From NCBI GenBank assembly GCA_015146655.1, contig VKHL01000167.1:1-59388 (forward strand): a DNA stretch of 59,388 nt, read 5' to 3'. Made by a program: the position numbers and the translations under genes. Of this stretch, positions 12,232 to 23,784 are shown piece by piece (position 1 is the stretch's first letter; the number at the start of each line of letters is the position of its first letter). Source of the stretch: Ochromonas danica (lineage: Eukaryota; Sar; Chrysophyceae; Chromulinales; Chromulinaceae). The notes under the pieces are model-generated. The model had not been told where the DNA came from, did no database searches, and saw only the letters and a program-made list of their open reading frames with translations.

Positions 12232-13657
12232 GATGATTAGATAGATGAAAAAGCTTGGAATAGAAGAAAAGAAAGAGAAAAGTCGTGGATTCTTTGGAGG
12301 ACAATCACAATAATGTTGGTCGTTTCTGTAGTTATTATTGTTGTTAGATAGATTTAGAAAGTCCAGAAGAGTTAAGAAGAGATTATTATGACGATAATGA
12401 TGGCAAGTCCTCGTCGTGGTAGACAATCTGAGAATGAGGAAGAGAAGCAAAGAAGAGGAGAAAGCAAAGGTCCCCAGGGTCGAGAGGTTGTTGATATCTT
12501 CTTCCTCTATTGATGTTCCGCCACTGCATTCCCAAAACACCACGCAGCTGCTCTGGTTCTCGTTCTCTCCACCAAACACGCTCTCCTGTGGTCTGTGGGA
12601 TGCCAGGAATTCCATGGAACAGGGCTGGGGATAGGCCGGTCTGGAAGTGCCAACGTCATTCCATGAAAGTACATGGTTTGAAAGATGAAGTGTTCTGGTA
12701 GCTATGAATATAGTGAGATGAAAACAACAAAAGAAAACATTAATTTGATGCTTATATCGTCAATTCTACCATAAAGTACATTTTCTCATCTCGGTGCGCG
12801 GCTTCGTTCAATCGCGGCCGAGCTAAGTTAACGAACAATCAACTAATCTCTAGCAATCCATAGAAGTATTGTTCGCTTCATCTGCTGTCCCACAGCCTTG
12901 CCGCAAACAATTCACTAATACTGCGATACAAGTGTGCAACTGGGCAAGAATACAACCTCAAATACGATGAAACAAGCGTGAGCATTGTCCTCACGATACA
13001 AGCTCTGCTTTTACATACCTCTAGGGAGGATGATTTTATGCAATTTGCCTGTGCGACTGAATCGCCCACTTTCGCCTTTTCATCTCGCTTCTCGGGTGCT
13101 GCTTGAAATGAAGATAGACAAACTGACGCTGAGACAGTGAATCATTATGAAAGCATAAAATGTGTCATGTGGCCAAATTGAGGCGAAAATGATCACAATT
13201 CATGATGAAATGGAGTCACAGCTAATCTTCATTAGTGGGTGGCTGGGCGACGGAAATCGGAAATTGCGAATGGAAGCTAGACTAAAAGAGCGCACAAAAA
13301 TAGAATAATCTACAACATCTCATTTGATTTCTTCTTATGAGGATCCTCAAATTTCTTCCTCCGTATCAAATGACGCAGCAAAATCTCTATAGCTGATGAA
13401 GAGCAACAGAGCCCGCACATGTCAACATCTACAGGGTTTTGACAAAAACATGTCGTGCGTGTTTTTGTGATCGTTTTTGGAGAAGCGCGAATGACGATTG
13501 TCAACACCAGAATCACGGAATTGCAAAATTACGAAATGGCGGAATTCCAGCATTTCTCTCAGTTCCAGTTCGCTTTGCTTTCTGACAATAAAACAAACAG
13601 CTGAACGAGAAAGCACTCCATCAGAGGTTGACCAAGTTAGCCAGTTGCTTTAGCTTT
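12232..13657. promoter_or_regulatory. Long divergent intergenic region between the acyl-CoA synthetase and RING genes
   Basis: About 1.4 kb separates the two start codons. The first 380 bp are open in frame with the synthetase and are probably its 5' UTR. An imperfect hairpin with GC-rich arms (CTCGGTGCGCG, then CGCGGCCGAG) spans about 12790-12822 and is followed by CTAAGTTAACG, a relative of the motif seen near other starts. No gene was found in the remainder. Confidence 0.4.
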
Positions 13658-16012
13658 ATGGGGATCTTATTAGCTCCTCCAGCTAGAGGTCAGTGAGAAT
13701 TCAAGTCAATTTTTCTGCCTTGCCACCTTCCTTTTTCTCATTCTCTGTGTTTTGGTCCAGCCGCGGAACTGCTGGAGTGGGAGCCAACTTATGTGATTCC
13801 CAGGGATATAGCCTTCAATGCTGCGGATGCTGAAATATTAACAAATGTAGGTGTTGCACCAGGTGTGCGATTTGGGTTAAGTGAGCTGGTGCATCATAAC
13901 AGTTCGGAGCATGCAGCACCGCATCCCACAGCTTCCTTACGCTGTGTCTACTCCATCCTCACTGTCAAAAGAATTACTCTGCAACCAACAAATACTATAT
14001 CCCATCGCTCTCCTGATGGAAGTGAAGAGAATAAGTCTCCTTCATTTCCTCTTCCAAATAGCAAACAAAAGACACTCCCTTTTCGATTGATTATTGAATA
14101 TGATGCTATAAAAGATTGTTATCTGACCTTCTATCTGTATGTTCTCTCTCCTTCTTCAACTACTCGAGGGAATAGAGGAAGCAACCGACCAGCCAAGATG
14201 TAAGTTCTGTTCTTCCTGCTCTCATCAGATACCATAGACTGACGTGTTTGTTGTGGCTTGTCTAGTATTGAACGATCAGCTTATCAGTCACCTGTGCTAC
14301 CCTGTGCTGCAGGAAAAGAAATGGTCTTGGATACAGAAACAATGGGTGTGACAGTAACTTCAGATCAAATTCCAGGATATATTCATGTCAACAAGTATGT
14401 GAGTCCGCTTATCTCGGATATCGCGCTGGTTATCTCTCATGAGACAGAGAATGCTATAGAACAAGTGCAAAGTCATACTACTGTCAGAACCTCTGCAGAT
14501 ATTGCCAACAAACATTATTCACTGGGAAGCAGCGATCCTTCTCGTCCAGTCGTCCAGAGCATGGGTAATGAAGGCGCAGTGATGCAAGGTGGTGCTTTGA
14601 CTAGTCCAATTGGAGCCTTAGTGCGTACGTTTAGTAGCATGTATCAGCGCCCGGATGGTGCAGGAAGAAATCATCACAATACGATTCATCCTCATCCTTT
14701 GGCTGGCAGTGAATCGAGCGTCAGCTCTGGACAACACAAGACAACAAGTCTTTATCGTGCAACAACTCGTTCCTCAGATCCACTAACTCGATCTCATCAA
14801 TTACGAGAGTATGTAGATAAAGAAGTTTATTTCTGTCAACTCAGTCGAGCTTCTGTGAAAGCTTTCCAAGAACAATATCGTCGGAAGTTGCAGCTGATAC
14901 GCGATGCGCAAGAGAAGAATAGAAAAACAACCCCACTCAAAGAGAATCGCAAAGGAAAGGCTATCGAAGATAGACTATTTAGTGTCTCCCCTGATTGGGC
15001 AATGATAGTTAACACTGAATCTCGAAGGCCAACTGGGGATGGTCCAGGGCCCAGTTACACTCTCCTTGAGCAATCCAATGCAAGTAAATCTCCTGTTGAA
15101 GATGATCGATTACTTACTGTTAGAGCAGAGGATGGTCATACATTAGGCGCTTTAGTAGAAGGAAGGCCGCAGCAAGAGATAGATGATAGTGAGGGTGGAA
15201 AGCTTAATCGTCGTCATCGTGATGGTCGGGATCGGAAATCTCGCCACCATCGTCATCGTCGTCGAAAAGATAAGGACTCATCGGATGAAAACAGAATGGA
15301 TCCTGGCATCCAAGGATCGCCTTCTATTTTCAACAGTAAAGATATGCAGAACTTGGATCAAACAGATGAAGACAAAGTGGAAAGCACGAAGTTGGGCCCT
15401 ATCATTGTAGATGTTGTCAAGCATCGATATATTTTACGAAATGGCAGTAATTTCGTTGGGCAGCCAGTCTATGGTTTGCCTCAAGTTGGTGATAAGAGCG
15501 ATGAGAAGGAAATATTGATCGAAAACAGCCAGTCAAAGAGTACTTCACTATCTCTGCCAGACACAAATACTCATCCAGGAGATGACAGCAGGGGAAGAAG
15601 ATTCAATGCTGATAGTAAAGAGACCAAGAGGTCAGATGAAAGACCGGATGCAGCTAGTCTTGTGGTGACTGACTATGATGACCAAGCAGTTCCTGTTCCC
15701 TTTGATGCAAATAGTGTTGGCAGTAGTAGTCGAAGTCGCGGAGGAAGCAGCAAGCGAAGTGCAGCTATCGCTCCCGCACCCATTGAGACCAGAAGTCCAG
15801 GGACTACTTCGGGTGTAACAATGCCGCAGCCTGTGATTAACGAAGATGACCGAGGCGAATGTATGATCTGTTTGTCTTCGATACGCGATAGTATTCTCTT
15901 TCCTTGTCGCCACTCTGCTATGTGCGTGGAATGTGCCTTAGTATGTGTGAAAGAATCAAAGAAGTGCCCTGTTTGTAGAGAACCTATCAAATTGATAATA
16001 CAAGTTTTATAG
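13658..16012 (+). CDS. MGRN1/LUL-type RING E3 ubiquitin ligase
   Basis: Three exons (13658-13688, 13761-14199, 14266-16012) give 738 aa in one frame. The product starts MGILLAPPAR; Gly2 fits N-myristoylation, as in plant LOG2/LUL ligases. An N-terminal domain (about 15-260) includes VRFGLSELVHHN and FRLIIEYDAIKDCYLTFYL, similar to the domain preceding the RING in mahogunin (MGRN1) and RNF157. A long polar region follows with a basic His/Arg stretch (RKSRHHRHRRRKDK). The C3HC4 RING is at the extreme C terminus: CMICL, PCRHS, CVECA, CPVCREP, then a short hydrophobic tail. It should transfer ubiquitin at membranes; substrates are unknown. A broken copy of its 3' end lies at 16868-17042. Confidence 0.8.
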
Positions 16013-16155
16013 CCATTGTAGATAGTCTGTCTAGTCATGAGACCAGATGATGCTCAAGTGTATTGGTTGTTGTGTATATAGTGTTCCATGCTAGTCATAA
16101 TCAGCCCTGCATGCTTTCTCGTTCCGTTTTCTGGGCTAATTATGATTTTTCTTCC

Positions 16156-16252
16156 ACTTAATAAAACCCCATGCGAAGCAAGCAAGCTGTCTTAAAGAAC
16201 ATCTACTACTATTAGGCAACTTGTTTGCTTCTCATGAGGTTTTATTAAATCT
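16156..16252. repeat. Short foldback element
   Basis: Two arms form an imperfect inverted repeat of about 30 bp. The left arm contains TTAATAAAACCCCATGCGAA, and the reverse complement of the right arm reads TTTAATAAAACCTCATGAGA. They enclose about 30 bp that includes CATCTACTACTATTAGG. The size and structure fit a MITE-like element or a hairpin in the 3' UTR of the RING gene. Part of it recurs at about 17045-17100. Confidence 0.55.
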
Positions 16253-16618
16253 AAAATATATTCTGCTCTTGTTAATTGTACAATCTTACCTCACTAATTC
16301 GTGTACAGTCCAGTCCATTTCAGAAGTTGATTGCGAAGAGCAACATCTTCTATATCTTGCAATACTGATATAGAAGCAACGCGGCTGCGGAAGAGCTCTA
16401 TAGTGAGTGAATTGCCAATATTTTTCCACACATATACTATATAATACGATATAATATACACTGCTGTTCGAAGTCATCGCCACTGTGGTTGCGTTGGAGC
16501 CGATAGAAGAGACCTTCGAAGGATAACTACTATGCTTGTCAGTGGGTATTTGGAAAGGTTGGCTCAAATGGTGGACTGAGAGTAGCCTGCTGCATTCTAT
16601 GCAATCGAAATGCATTCT

Positions 16619-16798
16619 AGACATGTAGTCTCAGGTTTCAATTTAAAAATTTGAGATTTTCCTCTACCGTGGACGCTTGAATAGCTTTCCCCTTAATTCC
16701 CCTTAATAAATTCTGCGTGAATTAAGGGGAAAAGCTATTCAAGCGTCTACGGTAGAAGAATATCTCAATTTTTTATTGAAACTTGAGACTACATGTCT
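16619..16798. repeat. 180-bp foldback (MITE-like) element
   Basis: A nearly complete inverted repeat: the left arm begins AGACATGTAGTCTCAGGTTT and the right arm ends with its complement (AAACTTGAGACTACATGTCT). The arms are about 80 bp each with a few mismatches, around a 15-20 bp centre. No clear target-site duplication is visible at the edges. It lacks coding capacity, so it would be a non-autonomous element. Confidence 0.75.
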
Positions 16799-16867
16799 TC
16801 GGAGGCAGCGGTGAATCTTCCAATGCCGCGGTTTCCAAGGCCCACGAAACAACTCATTGTCTGCACA

Positions 16868-17102
16868 GAATGCTCGCATAGAATGTGCCTTAATATGTGT
16901 GAAAGAATCAAAGAAGTGCCCTGCTTTTAGAGAGCCTATCAAATTGATAATACAAGTTTTATAGCCATTGTAGATAGTCTGTCCAGTCATGAGACCAGAT
17001 GATGCTCAAGTGTATTGGTTGTTGTGTATATAGTGTTCCAGAGAAGCCATGAGAAGCAAACAAGCTGTCTTAAGGGACATCTACTACTATTAGGTTACTT
17101 TA
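16868..17102 (+). pseudogene. Duplicated 3' end of the RING ligase gene
   Basis: This segment repeats the last part of the RING gene and its 3' flank (15928-16090) at high identity, including GAATGTGCCTTA, the CPVCREP region and the stop. It then jumps to a copy of 16173-16208, so about 80 bp are missing relative to the parent. In the copy the CPVC codons read CPAF followed by a stop, so it cannot encode a RING. It is a gene fragment of local origin, and the 180-bp foldback lies just before it. Confidence 0.8.
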
Positions 17103-17346
17103 TTATTCACCTTATTTATATTTATTATTCCGTCTATCAAGCGTTATCATCTTTTAACGTCCCATGCTAATCTACTGCTACTACTACTTCTCAATGACAC
17201 AATGAAATATCTACTTCATCTACTTGTTAAAACAATTATCACACTGGTGCAGATATAATACGGACACTAATGGCTCACAATTCTTCTCGTGGTTGCTAAG
17301 TTAACCTTCTTGAGAAGCTCTGCAGTCAAGACAGATATAAGAGTTC
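17103..17346. other. Intergenic, downstream of ferroportin
   Basis: AT-rich sequence between the RING-derived fragment and the stop codon of the ferroportin gene. Probably 3' UTR and spacer. No feature was identified. Confidence 0.3.
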
Positions 17347-19009
17347 TTATATTCGATCGGATATTTCCTCTTCGGATTCCATCTTATTTTGTTCCTGAGT
17401 GGCCTCATCGAGAATATGTTGTCGATGAGCCATAGAGAATATTAATAACGCCATGAAGACCATGACAGCAGAGAGACAAGTCAAAATCCAGAAGTCTTCA
17501 CCACCTAACACAACACGTCATTTAACATCCAATATGGTGGAATGGTGTTCAATGAGGAGCTCACTTGACAAAGTGACAGCGAGGAGGTTAGAGATCATCT
17601 CAAAGCCTGCTGTCATTGACCTCCACTGACCATTCACCTTGCCTAGATCACACCCAGCAATACCACAGATACAAGTCTTAGATCATTTAAATGAATGGGA
17701 TCGATTTGTTTCACCTCGTATAGCCTCAGGAATATTCTCTTGAGCGATCTGGCGTACCCCCAAATCAAACATCCACAATCCAGGCCTTGACAACAGCTGA
17801 TGAAACAATCAAACAATACCAATACATGAGATGAGGCAAACAATAGAAGAACATCACAGCGAATCAAGATGATTTACAATATAAACTCATTCTTACCACA
17901 GCTGTAGCAAAGTAGATTGTTCCATTGGCTTGTTGTTGTAGAAAAAGGAAAGCCAGACCAGCCAAGAAGATGAAAGAGAATTGATAACTAATAGCAAGTT
18001 GAGAACTATTCCAAAGTCCCAATTGTTTGGATAGAAAAGGAAAAAGAGATGCACCTAATAATCCCATTAAGGCATTAGTTCCTCGAAAGAAGCCAATGGT
18101 GACATCTGCCATGCCAGCAAAGCGAAGGTAAACAGTCATGAGCGAACCAAAGGAGAGAACCGTGCAAAACAAGAAAGCATAGCTGATCATCACCCATGCA
18201 CAAGAACACTCCATGAAATCTTCTAATGATAAGTAGGAAATGCAAGTGTGTAGCAATGTTGTCTGCTTCTTGTTTGTCTTCTCTGCTGTATTGTTAAGCG
18301 ACGTTTGGTCACCATCCTCCTGTTGGATAGCTTGATAGCGATAAGACTTCTGACTATCTCTTCTCTCTTCTCTTATAGCAAGAGCAGGATAAGCTTGATA
18401 AAGATATCTCAAGAGTGTGACCCATCCAATCGCAGTGGTGAGACTTGTGAGGAGCAGAATACCTGCAGTGACTGCCAGTGAGAAGGAAGAGAAGAGCATG
18501 CCAGCAGCCGCAGGTGCTAAAGAAGCACAAATTAAATCAATCTGACTCATGACTGAGTTAGTAGAAGTCAACCAATCAGACTGCCCGTCAGACAAGACAA
18601 CAATCCAGTCCTTCTCCACAGACTGTGTAATAGTTGAGAAGGACAAGTACGCCACCGCGACTAGACATGGTAAGGCATAGACAAGAAGAGGGAGATGATC
18701 ACCATCATAATTTCCTTCATCTGCTATGACAATCCCTAATGCATAGGCTGAGCTGACAGCAAGAATTTTGACAGAAACAGCGACAATTCCCGCAGTGAGA
18801 CGATTGGTGCGATCTAAGAGACGACCTATAGATCCCATGAGAAAGAAGATGGCAATATTGGAGAGAAGGCTGGACATAGCCACAATAGCTAAGTTGTTGT
18901 GTGTGAGATGGGCTATCAAGAGCGCAATCCCCATGTCCCACATACGAGAAGTAAAGGCAAAGCAGAAATGCATAACATAGAGTAAAGAACGTCGTGCAAA
19001 AGGTGCCAT
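17347..19009 (-). CDS. Ferroportin-type iron exporter (SLC40 family)
   Basis: Four exons (19009-17897, 17796-17715, 17642-17565, 17504-17347) sum to 1431 nt, 476 aa, with GT-AG introns in consistent phase. Family landmarks: SRMWDMGIALLIAHL in TM1 (animal RMWNFAVSVFLVEL), GRLLDRTNRL after TM2, KDWIVVL (animal RDWIVVV), TNSVMSQIDLICASLAP (animal MNATIRRIDQLTNILAP), YPALAIRE, and in exon 2 LLSRPGLWMFDLGVRQIAQE (animal SRIGLWSFDLTVTQLLQE). It is predicted to have about 11-12 membrane helices with a cytosolic loop near residues 215-245. Ferroportins export Fe2+ across the plasma membrane or a vacuole or plastid membrane; which membrane applies here is unknown. It shares a 352-bp divergent 5' region with meckelin. 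Confidence 0.88.
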
Positions 19010-19361
19010 GATGCTTCTTTAATTTTTCCTTCTCTATCTAATGGTAATAAAAGTACGGATAGTGGTTATTCTAGTAGAGTATTTCGTATCGTATTAAATA
19101 TACTGTTGTATGAGTAGTCTCGCGATGATGGATCTTGTTCATGTGGCGGTTTGCATGCAAAAGCCGGCAAATCGCTCAAACATGAGTGGCCAAACATCCG
19201 TTTTTCCACTTTTCAGACTCTTTTCCACTTTTTCCACAACAGCACAAAGCGCCAGATCTGCAGGTTTGGTTGTTTAGACAGTTAACTTCCCCCGGAGGGT
19301 GGTCTTTCCTCTGCGGTTTTATTGATTTGAATTGAAAAGAAGTGGCCGAAGTTGATTGTGA
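19010..19361. promoter_or_regulatory. Divergent promoter region of ferroportin and meckelin
   Basis: The two start codons are 352 bp apart and face away from each other. Two close copies of TTTTCCACTTTT lie at about 19202-19235, and AGTTAACTTCC lies at 19280-19290, about 75 bp upstream of the meckelin ATG and related to the motif seen near other starts. Confidence 0.45.
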
Positions 19362-22300
19362 ATGACTTATCTTTCTTTCACTCTTCTTTTTTTATTAGTT
19401 ACCTTGTATTATTCAAGTGTCTATAGCTTGGAAATAACGAATGAGATTTCTCTCTCAATCTATGATCCAACATTAGAGGTGACCTCGTCGTGTGCTGGTC
19501 TAGGATTTGACTATTATGACTCCACACTCTATCAGTGCAAGACTTGTCCTAGTCATCAAACCAAAGACAGTAGTTATAAAAATGGAGTTGGTGATGCTGT
19601 GAGCTGTAAATGTTCTTTAGGCTATTTTTCCACTTCAATTAGTTGTGCTGGGGTGAGTGAGTGACTGTCAGTGACTGTCAGTGAGTGATGAGATGTGATG
19701 AGATGAGTTAATGACTCGCTGTGATATCACAGACTGTTATCTCACTCTTTCTATGAGAATCTGTATAATTGTACCACCATGTCGTCACTGCCTTATCTCA
19801 CTATGTTCTGTGTGATTGTATTGTACTGTAGATATCGAATGGGAACTGTACATCATACAACTGTACCTCATGTGCCTCTCAAGGTTTGGCTTCCTTCAGT
19901 GATAACTCAGGTGAGATGCTAGCAGATTACACCTCATCTGCTTGTTGTCTGATTCGTTGCTGTGGTGTGGTGTGTGTCGTTGTTTCCACAGGCTGTGTTG
20001 GTTGCGACAGTACCACTACAGGATTACAAGCTTCTACTGGAGATTGTGCTTGTGCTAGTGGCAAGGTGTTAATTGAGAGAGATGTAGTGGGTAACAAGCT
20101 GACTAATAAAACCTGCTTGTCTTGTCCCACTGGCACTTTAGTGGTGACATCAGATACAGTGATTGCTGGGAAAAGCTACACTGGCAGTAGATATCAATGT
20201 CAATCTTGCCCTGATCCTCTTATGACCATGTCATTAGTGAATGGAGTCTATTCTTGTAAGTGTCCCACAGGTTACACTATCACAGGAGTGAGTGGGATTG
20301 GTGAACAGTCTTGTATCCTTACTACCTTAGCGTCTTCTTTCCTCTCTTTGGTGACAACTGCTAGTGCGGTATCTTATTCTCAGAGTGGTATCACAGTCAA
20401 CTCGTTAACGATCCAACACTATTATGTTAGTGCTGTTTCTTATTGTACTTTCTATGGCAAGGCTCTTGATAGCACTTATTGTCAAATCTTGGCTAATCTT
20501 TGTGTACTACAACTCTATGATCAGAGTACCATACCTTGTAGTAATCATCTCTCTATCGCTGGTAGTCGCAGTAGTGTTAATAACCCCAACAATATCGACC
20601 GTTGGGTAAATGGCATGCCATGGCTCTATTACACTCAGTCTTTCACTGGTGATGAGGTTTGCAAACAAGAGATTTATAACACGAAGATGTCCTTACGAAA
20701 CACTGACATGAGTTATGTCGTGGCTAGCTATACTATGAATGGCACTTTCATGGGATTCTCTGATTTGGATAATCTGCTTGGCTTTTGTACTGTACAAGCA
20801 CCAGATAGTAACAGAGCATTTACATCAACAAAATGGCAAAAGTTTGCTCATGACTCCCGTTATAGTTATAGTTGTGATCTAGCAAAGCTATTTGAAAAGG
20901 AACAACTCTTCTATGAGATCTTTCTCTATGATAGCACATCGAATAAATATGCTCCAGTGCCTATTAAAGTCTTACCTTATAGTGGAACAAGACCAACGTT
21001 TAGTGCTTATGATTTGGGTAGTCCTTGTGATACCGCAGACAAGCTGGTTCGCAGGTTTTTCCTCTATGATATTGTCTCTGGTATTTCGAATGTCAATAAC
21101 TATCCTGAAGTTATACGCTATGCATCCTATTTAGGTGTTGTAGTTACAATGGTGAAAGGAAAGCAGACATCTATTTATCCGTCTGTCTTTGTGGTGGAAT
21201 ATACAGACATTGCCTTGGATTCATGGTCTACCGTCTCATCTTCTTCCTCTGCAGTCTCTAGTAGTACCAGTAGTAGTAGTGTGAATAGTGTGGTAACCAT
21301 GGCCACCTCATTTGCGCTGTCAAAAGGGTCAGCCCTACGAGGCAAAGATGAGGAAGAGAAGGAAGTCAAAGAGAGAAGCGCTTCTGAGGATGAAGGAAGA
21401 AGAAGATTGTTATCATTTCCAACTTCTTCTCCTCTTTCCATCACTTCCACTGGCAAGGTTGAATTTGAAGCAGCCTATACAACTGATGTTACCACTTTCC
21501 TTAACACACAATTAGGTGTTTTTATTGGTGCTGTGGTAATAGCAGCTATTATGTTTCTAATTCGATATAACAATTGGAGAAGACGAAACTCTCGTCTAGT
21601 AACTGCAGCAGCATTATCAACTAGTTTAGGTGCAGTGAACTTGAAGAACTTGTTGGAATTAGCTATCGTCTTCCTTCATTGTTATACACTTGTACTCTTC
21701 CCTTTCATTGTCTTGGTTAGCTGGTATTTCTTTGTCTTCTTCAAGCTTCAGTCTGTACCTTCATTACTCCTACCACCTTATAACAATACTATGAGCATGT
21801 TTAGTTCTGATTCTGCTTATCAGTTTTGGGTGATGCATATCTATATTCTAACCTTCTCTCAAATAGCGTATGTCTTCTTAAAGCTAGTCTACAATCAATC
21901 ACATGCTGATATGTTCTTAATCGATTGGGAACCTATGCGTGACTCTCCAACGCATGATAAGAAAGGTCATAATGCAAGTAATCATATGAATGGTTCAGTC
22001 TCAGTATGGCGTACTATTCTTGTTGCTAATGAATTTGTTGAATTACAAACTGTACGTAGATCAGATATTCATTTTACTTTATTCTTCCTTGCTTTCTTCT
22101 TACTTGGATTAGATTTAGAGTATAATGCAACATTACAACCTGATCTGAATGATACAAGTCCTGATAAATTGAATATGATTCTAAGATTTGCTAATAGTAC
22201 TTTCTTTTGGTTAATAATGTCCGCAGCACAATATTTATGGAAGTATTTGATCTATGAGAGATATATCTCTGAACCACCAGAACAGATCTTTCTTGACTTT

Positions 22301-23402
22301 TGTACTATTGCTAAAGTTTCTATCTTAATCTTAGATGAACAATATCATGGATATTATCTACATTGTCGTTCGCCTTTTGAATATGCTGATGCTAATATGT
22401 TGGAATTGATTGGTAAGTGAGTCAGTTACTACTACCACTCTACTACAGTACAGTACAGTACAGTACAGTACAGTACAGTAGTGTTTGGCAATCAACCGTA
22501 CTAACTTGTTGTTGTCGTTGTTGTGTAAATAGGATTTCTGCAACAAGAAGAAGCAGGATTGACTGTAGATCGTTCGTTAGATGATGGACCACCTGATGTA
22601 CAGACTTTTCAAATCTTCTTATCAGCTGAATGGAGAGCAGAGTTTAACAAACACAATGTCGTGCTGACTCAACCACTCTCATTGAGTGAATTTATTAACA
22701 ACCGTAGAATGCAATTACAATCTCAACTATCTTCTGCTATGAATCGTCCATGGACCAATGGTGTTAATAACATCTCAGCCTTTAGTAATGGTATGGTGAT
22801 GGGATTTCAATTGTCTAATCTGAGGAAAGGGGGGATGAGTCGTCTACAAGCACAAAAGATGCGTGAATCAACACGTATTTCCTCTGGTCTTTCTATTATG
22901 GGATTGCAATCTTATAATGTTCTTCCTAATGAACGAGTTATTTCAGCTTGGAAAGAAATGAATAACTTCTTGACAAACTTTGTTGATAATAGTTTTAGTC
23001 ATGCTGGATTGAAAAGAAGTATACGTGAACCAAGTTATTACGAGAAGACTTTCTGTGCTGGACCTGATCTGACACTGCCTGAACAACCTTCTATACTGCT
23101 AACAGATCGTGATCTTCGTTATACGAATGTCTTGTTCTTGGGCAATGAGTTAGATCTCTTACTCTTTAATATACTGACCTATAGTATCTTTGATTTATGG
23201 TTTAATAATACTATGGTGTCAGTCCTGCTTTGTTATTTGTTAAACAAGCTCTTTGTCATCTTACGACAAGGATGGGCAGAGGTAGGTTTGGTCTTGTTAT
23301 TGTTACGTTGTCATCTTGTTACATGTGTCGTCACTGTTGTTGTTGATCTGATAGGAGAGTATCTCTAAGAAGACTTTGGTGGATCGTCGTTTCTTGATCT
23401 AA
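19362..23402 (+). CDS. TMEM67: Meckelin (TMEM67/MKS3), ciliary transition-zone membrane protein
   Basis: Five exons (19362-19652, 19832-19910, 19992-22412, 22533-23281, 23355-23402) sum to 3588 nt, 1195 aa. A signal peptide (about 1-22) leads into a Cys-rich extracellular region with GKVLIERDVVGNKLTNKTC, close to human HILVERDINGTLLSQATC. WVNGMPWLYY matches animal RQNLPWLFYG. The membrane half includes VSVWRTILVANEFVELQTVR (human [20 protein letters not shown]), DWEPM, and the C-terminal KKTLVDRRFLI (human SKTLVDQRFLI) encoded by the last short exon. The Ser-rich, acidic insert near residues 580-650 is longer than in animals. Meckelin sits in the transition zone of cilia with the MKS complex. 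Intron 3 contains a (CAGTA) repeat. The identification is strong. Confidence 0.93.
22445..22481. repeat. (CAGTA)n microsatellite in a meckelin intron
   Basis: About seven perfect copies of the 5-bp unit CAGTA lie inside the 120-bp intron between meckelin exons 3 and 4, well clear of both splice sites. Confidence 0.9.
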
Positions 23403-23784
23403 TCTAATGCTCTTCATCTCTTCTACTTCATGGTAGATATCCAAGTGCTTTGCTGTCCTATGAACATAGTGTGTATAGAATAATACCAAGTTGGTATCCT
23501 GATTACTGTAGATTGTACTGGATCATTGTGTGATTGGATAATAAGTTAGTCGAGTAGTGTACTCCTGGGAACTGAAGCATAGGATGTCTTTTGCAGATTG
23601 TACTGCATTCTACTTTCCTCTCTTTCTTGTTCATAGATCAGGAAATTGCCGAATTGCCTTGTCGGGAGAAATGTTAACGTCAAGTGAAGAAAGTTCACTT
23701 TTGCTAAACTAGAGTTTTCCCTCCACTGCGATAGTCAGTCATGGCACTGTAACAATCAGCAGATAGACTGACTGACTAGCTACG
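23403..23784. other. Intergenic between meckelin and the carbinolamine dehydratase
   Basis: No gene seen. From about 23605 the sequence is weakly similar to 29905-30211, the region before the second dehydratase copy: both have GCATTCT[A/T]CTTTCCTCTCTTT, AGGAAATTGC and a final CAGATAGACTGACTAG-like run. The duplication therefore includes upstream sequence, but there the copies have diverged far more than in the coding part. Confidence 0.55.

Noticed and set aside
10444-12615. Full 723-residue frame as the acyl-CoA synthetase
   Set aside because: The first 128 residues have no domain and the composition of untranslated DNA. The ATG at 12231 gives the family length and a plausible leader.
12790-12822. 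GC-rich hairpin considered as a tRNA arm
   Set aside because: No complete cloverleaf, anticodon arm or acceptor stem can be built around it.
19886-19991. Reading frame of meckelin continuing through 19911-19991
   Set aside because: This is an intron that happens to be open. Removing it joins CASQGLASFSDNSG to CVGCDS and keeps the frame, with good GT and AG sites.
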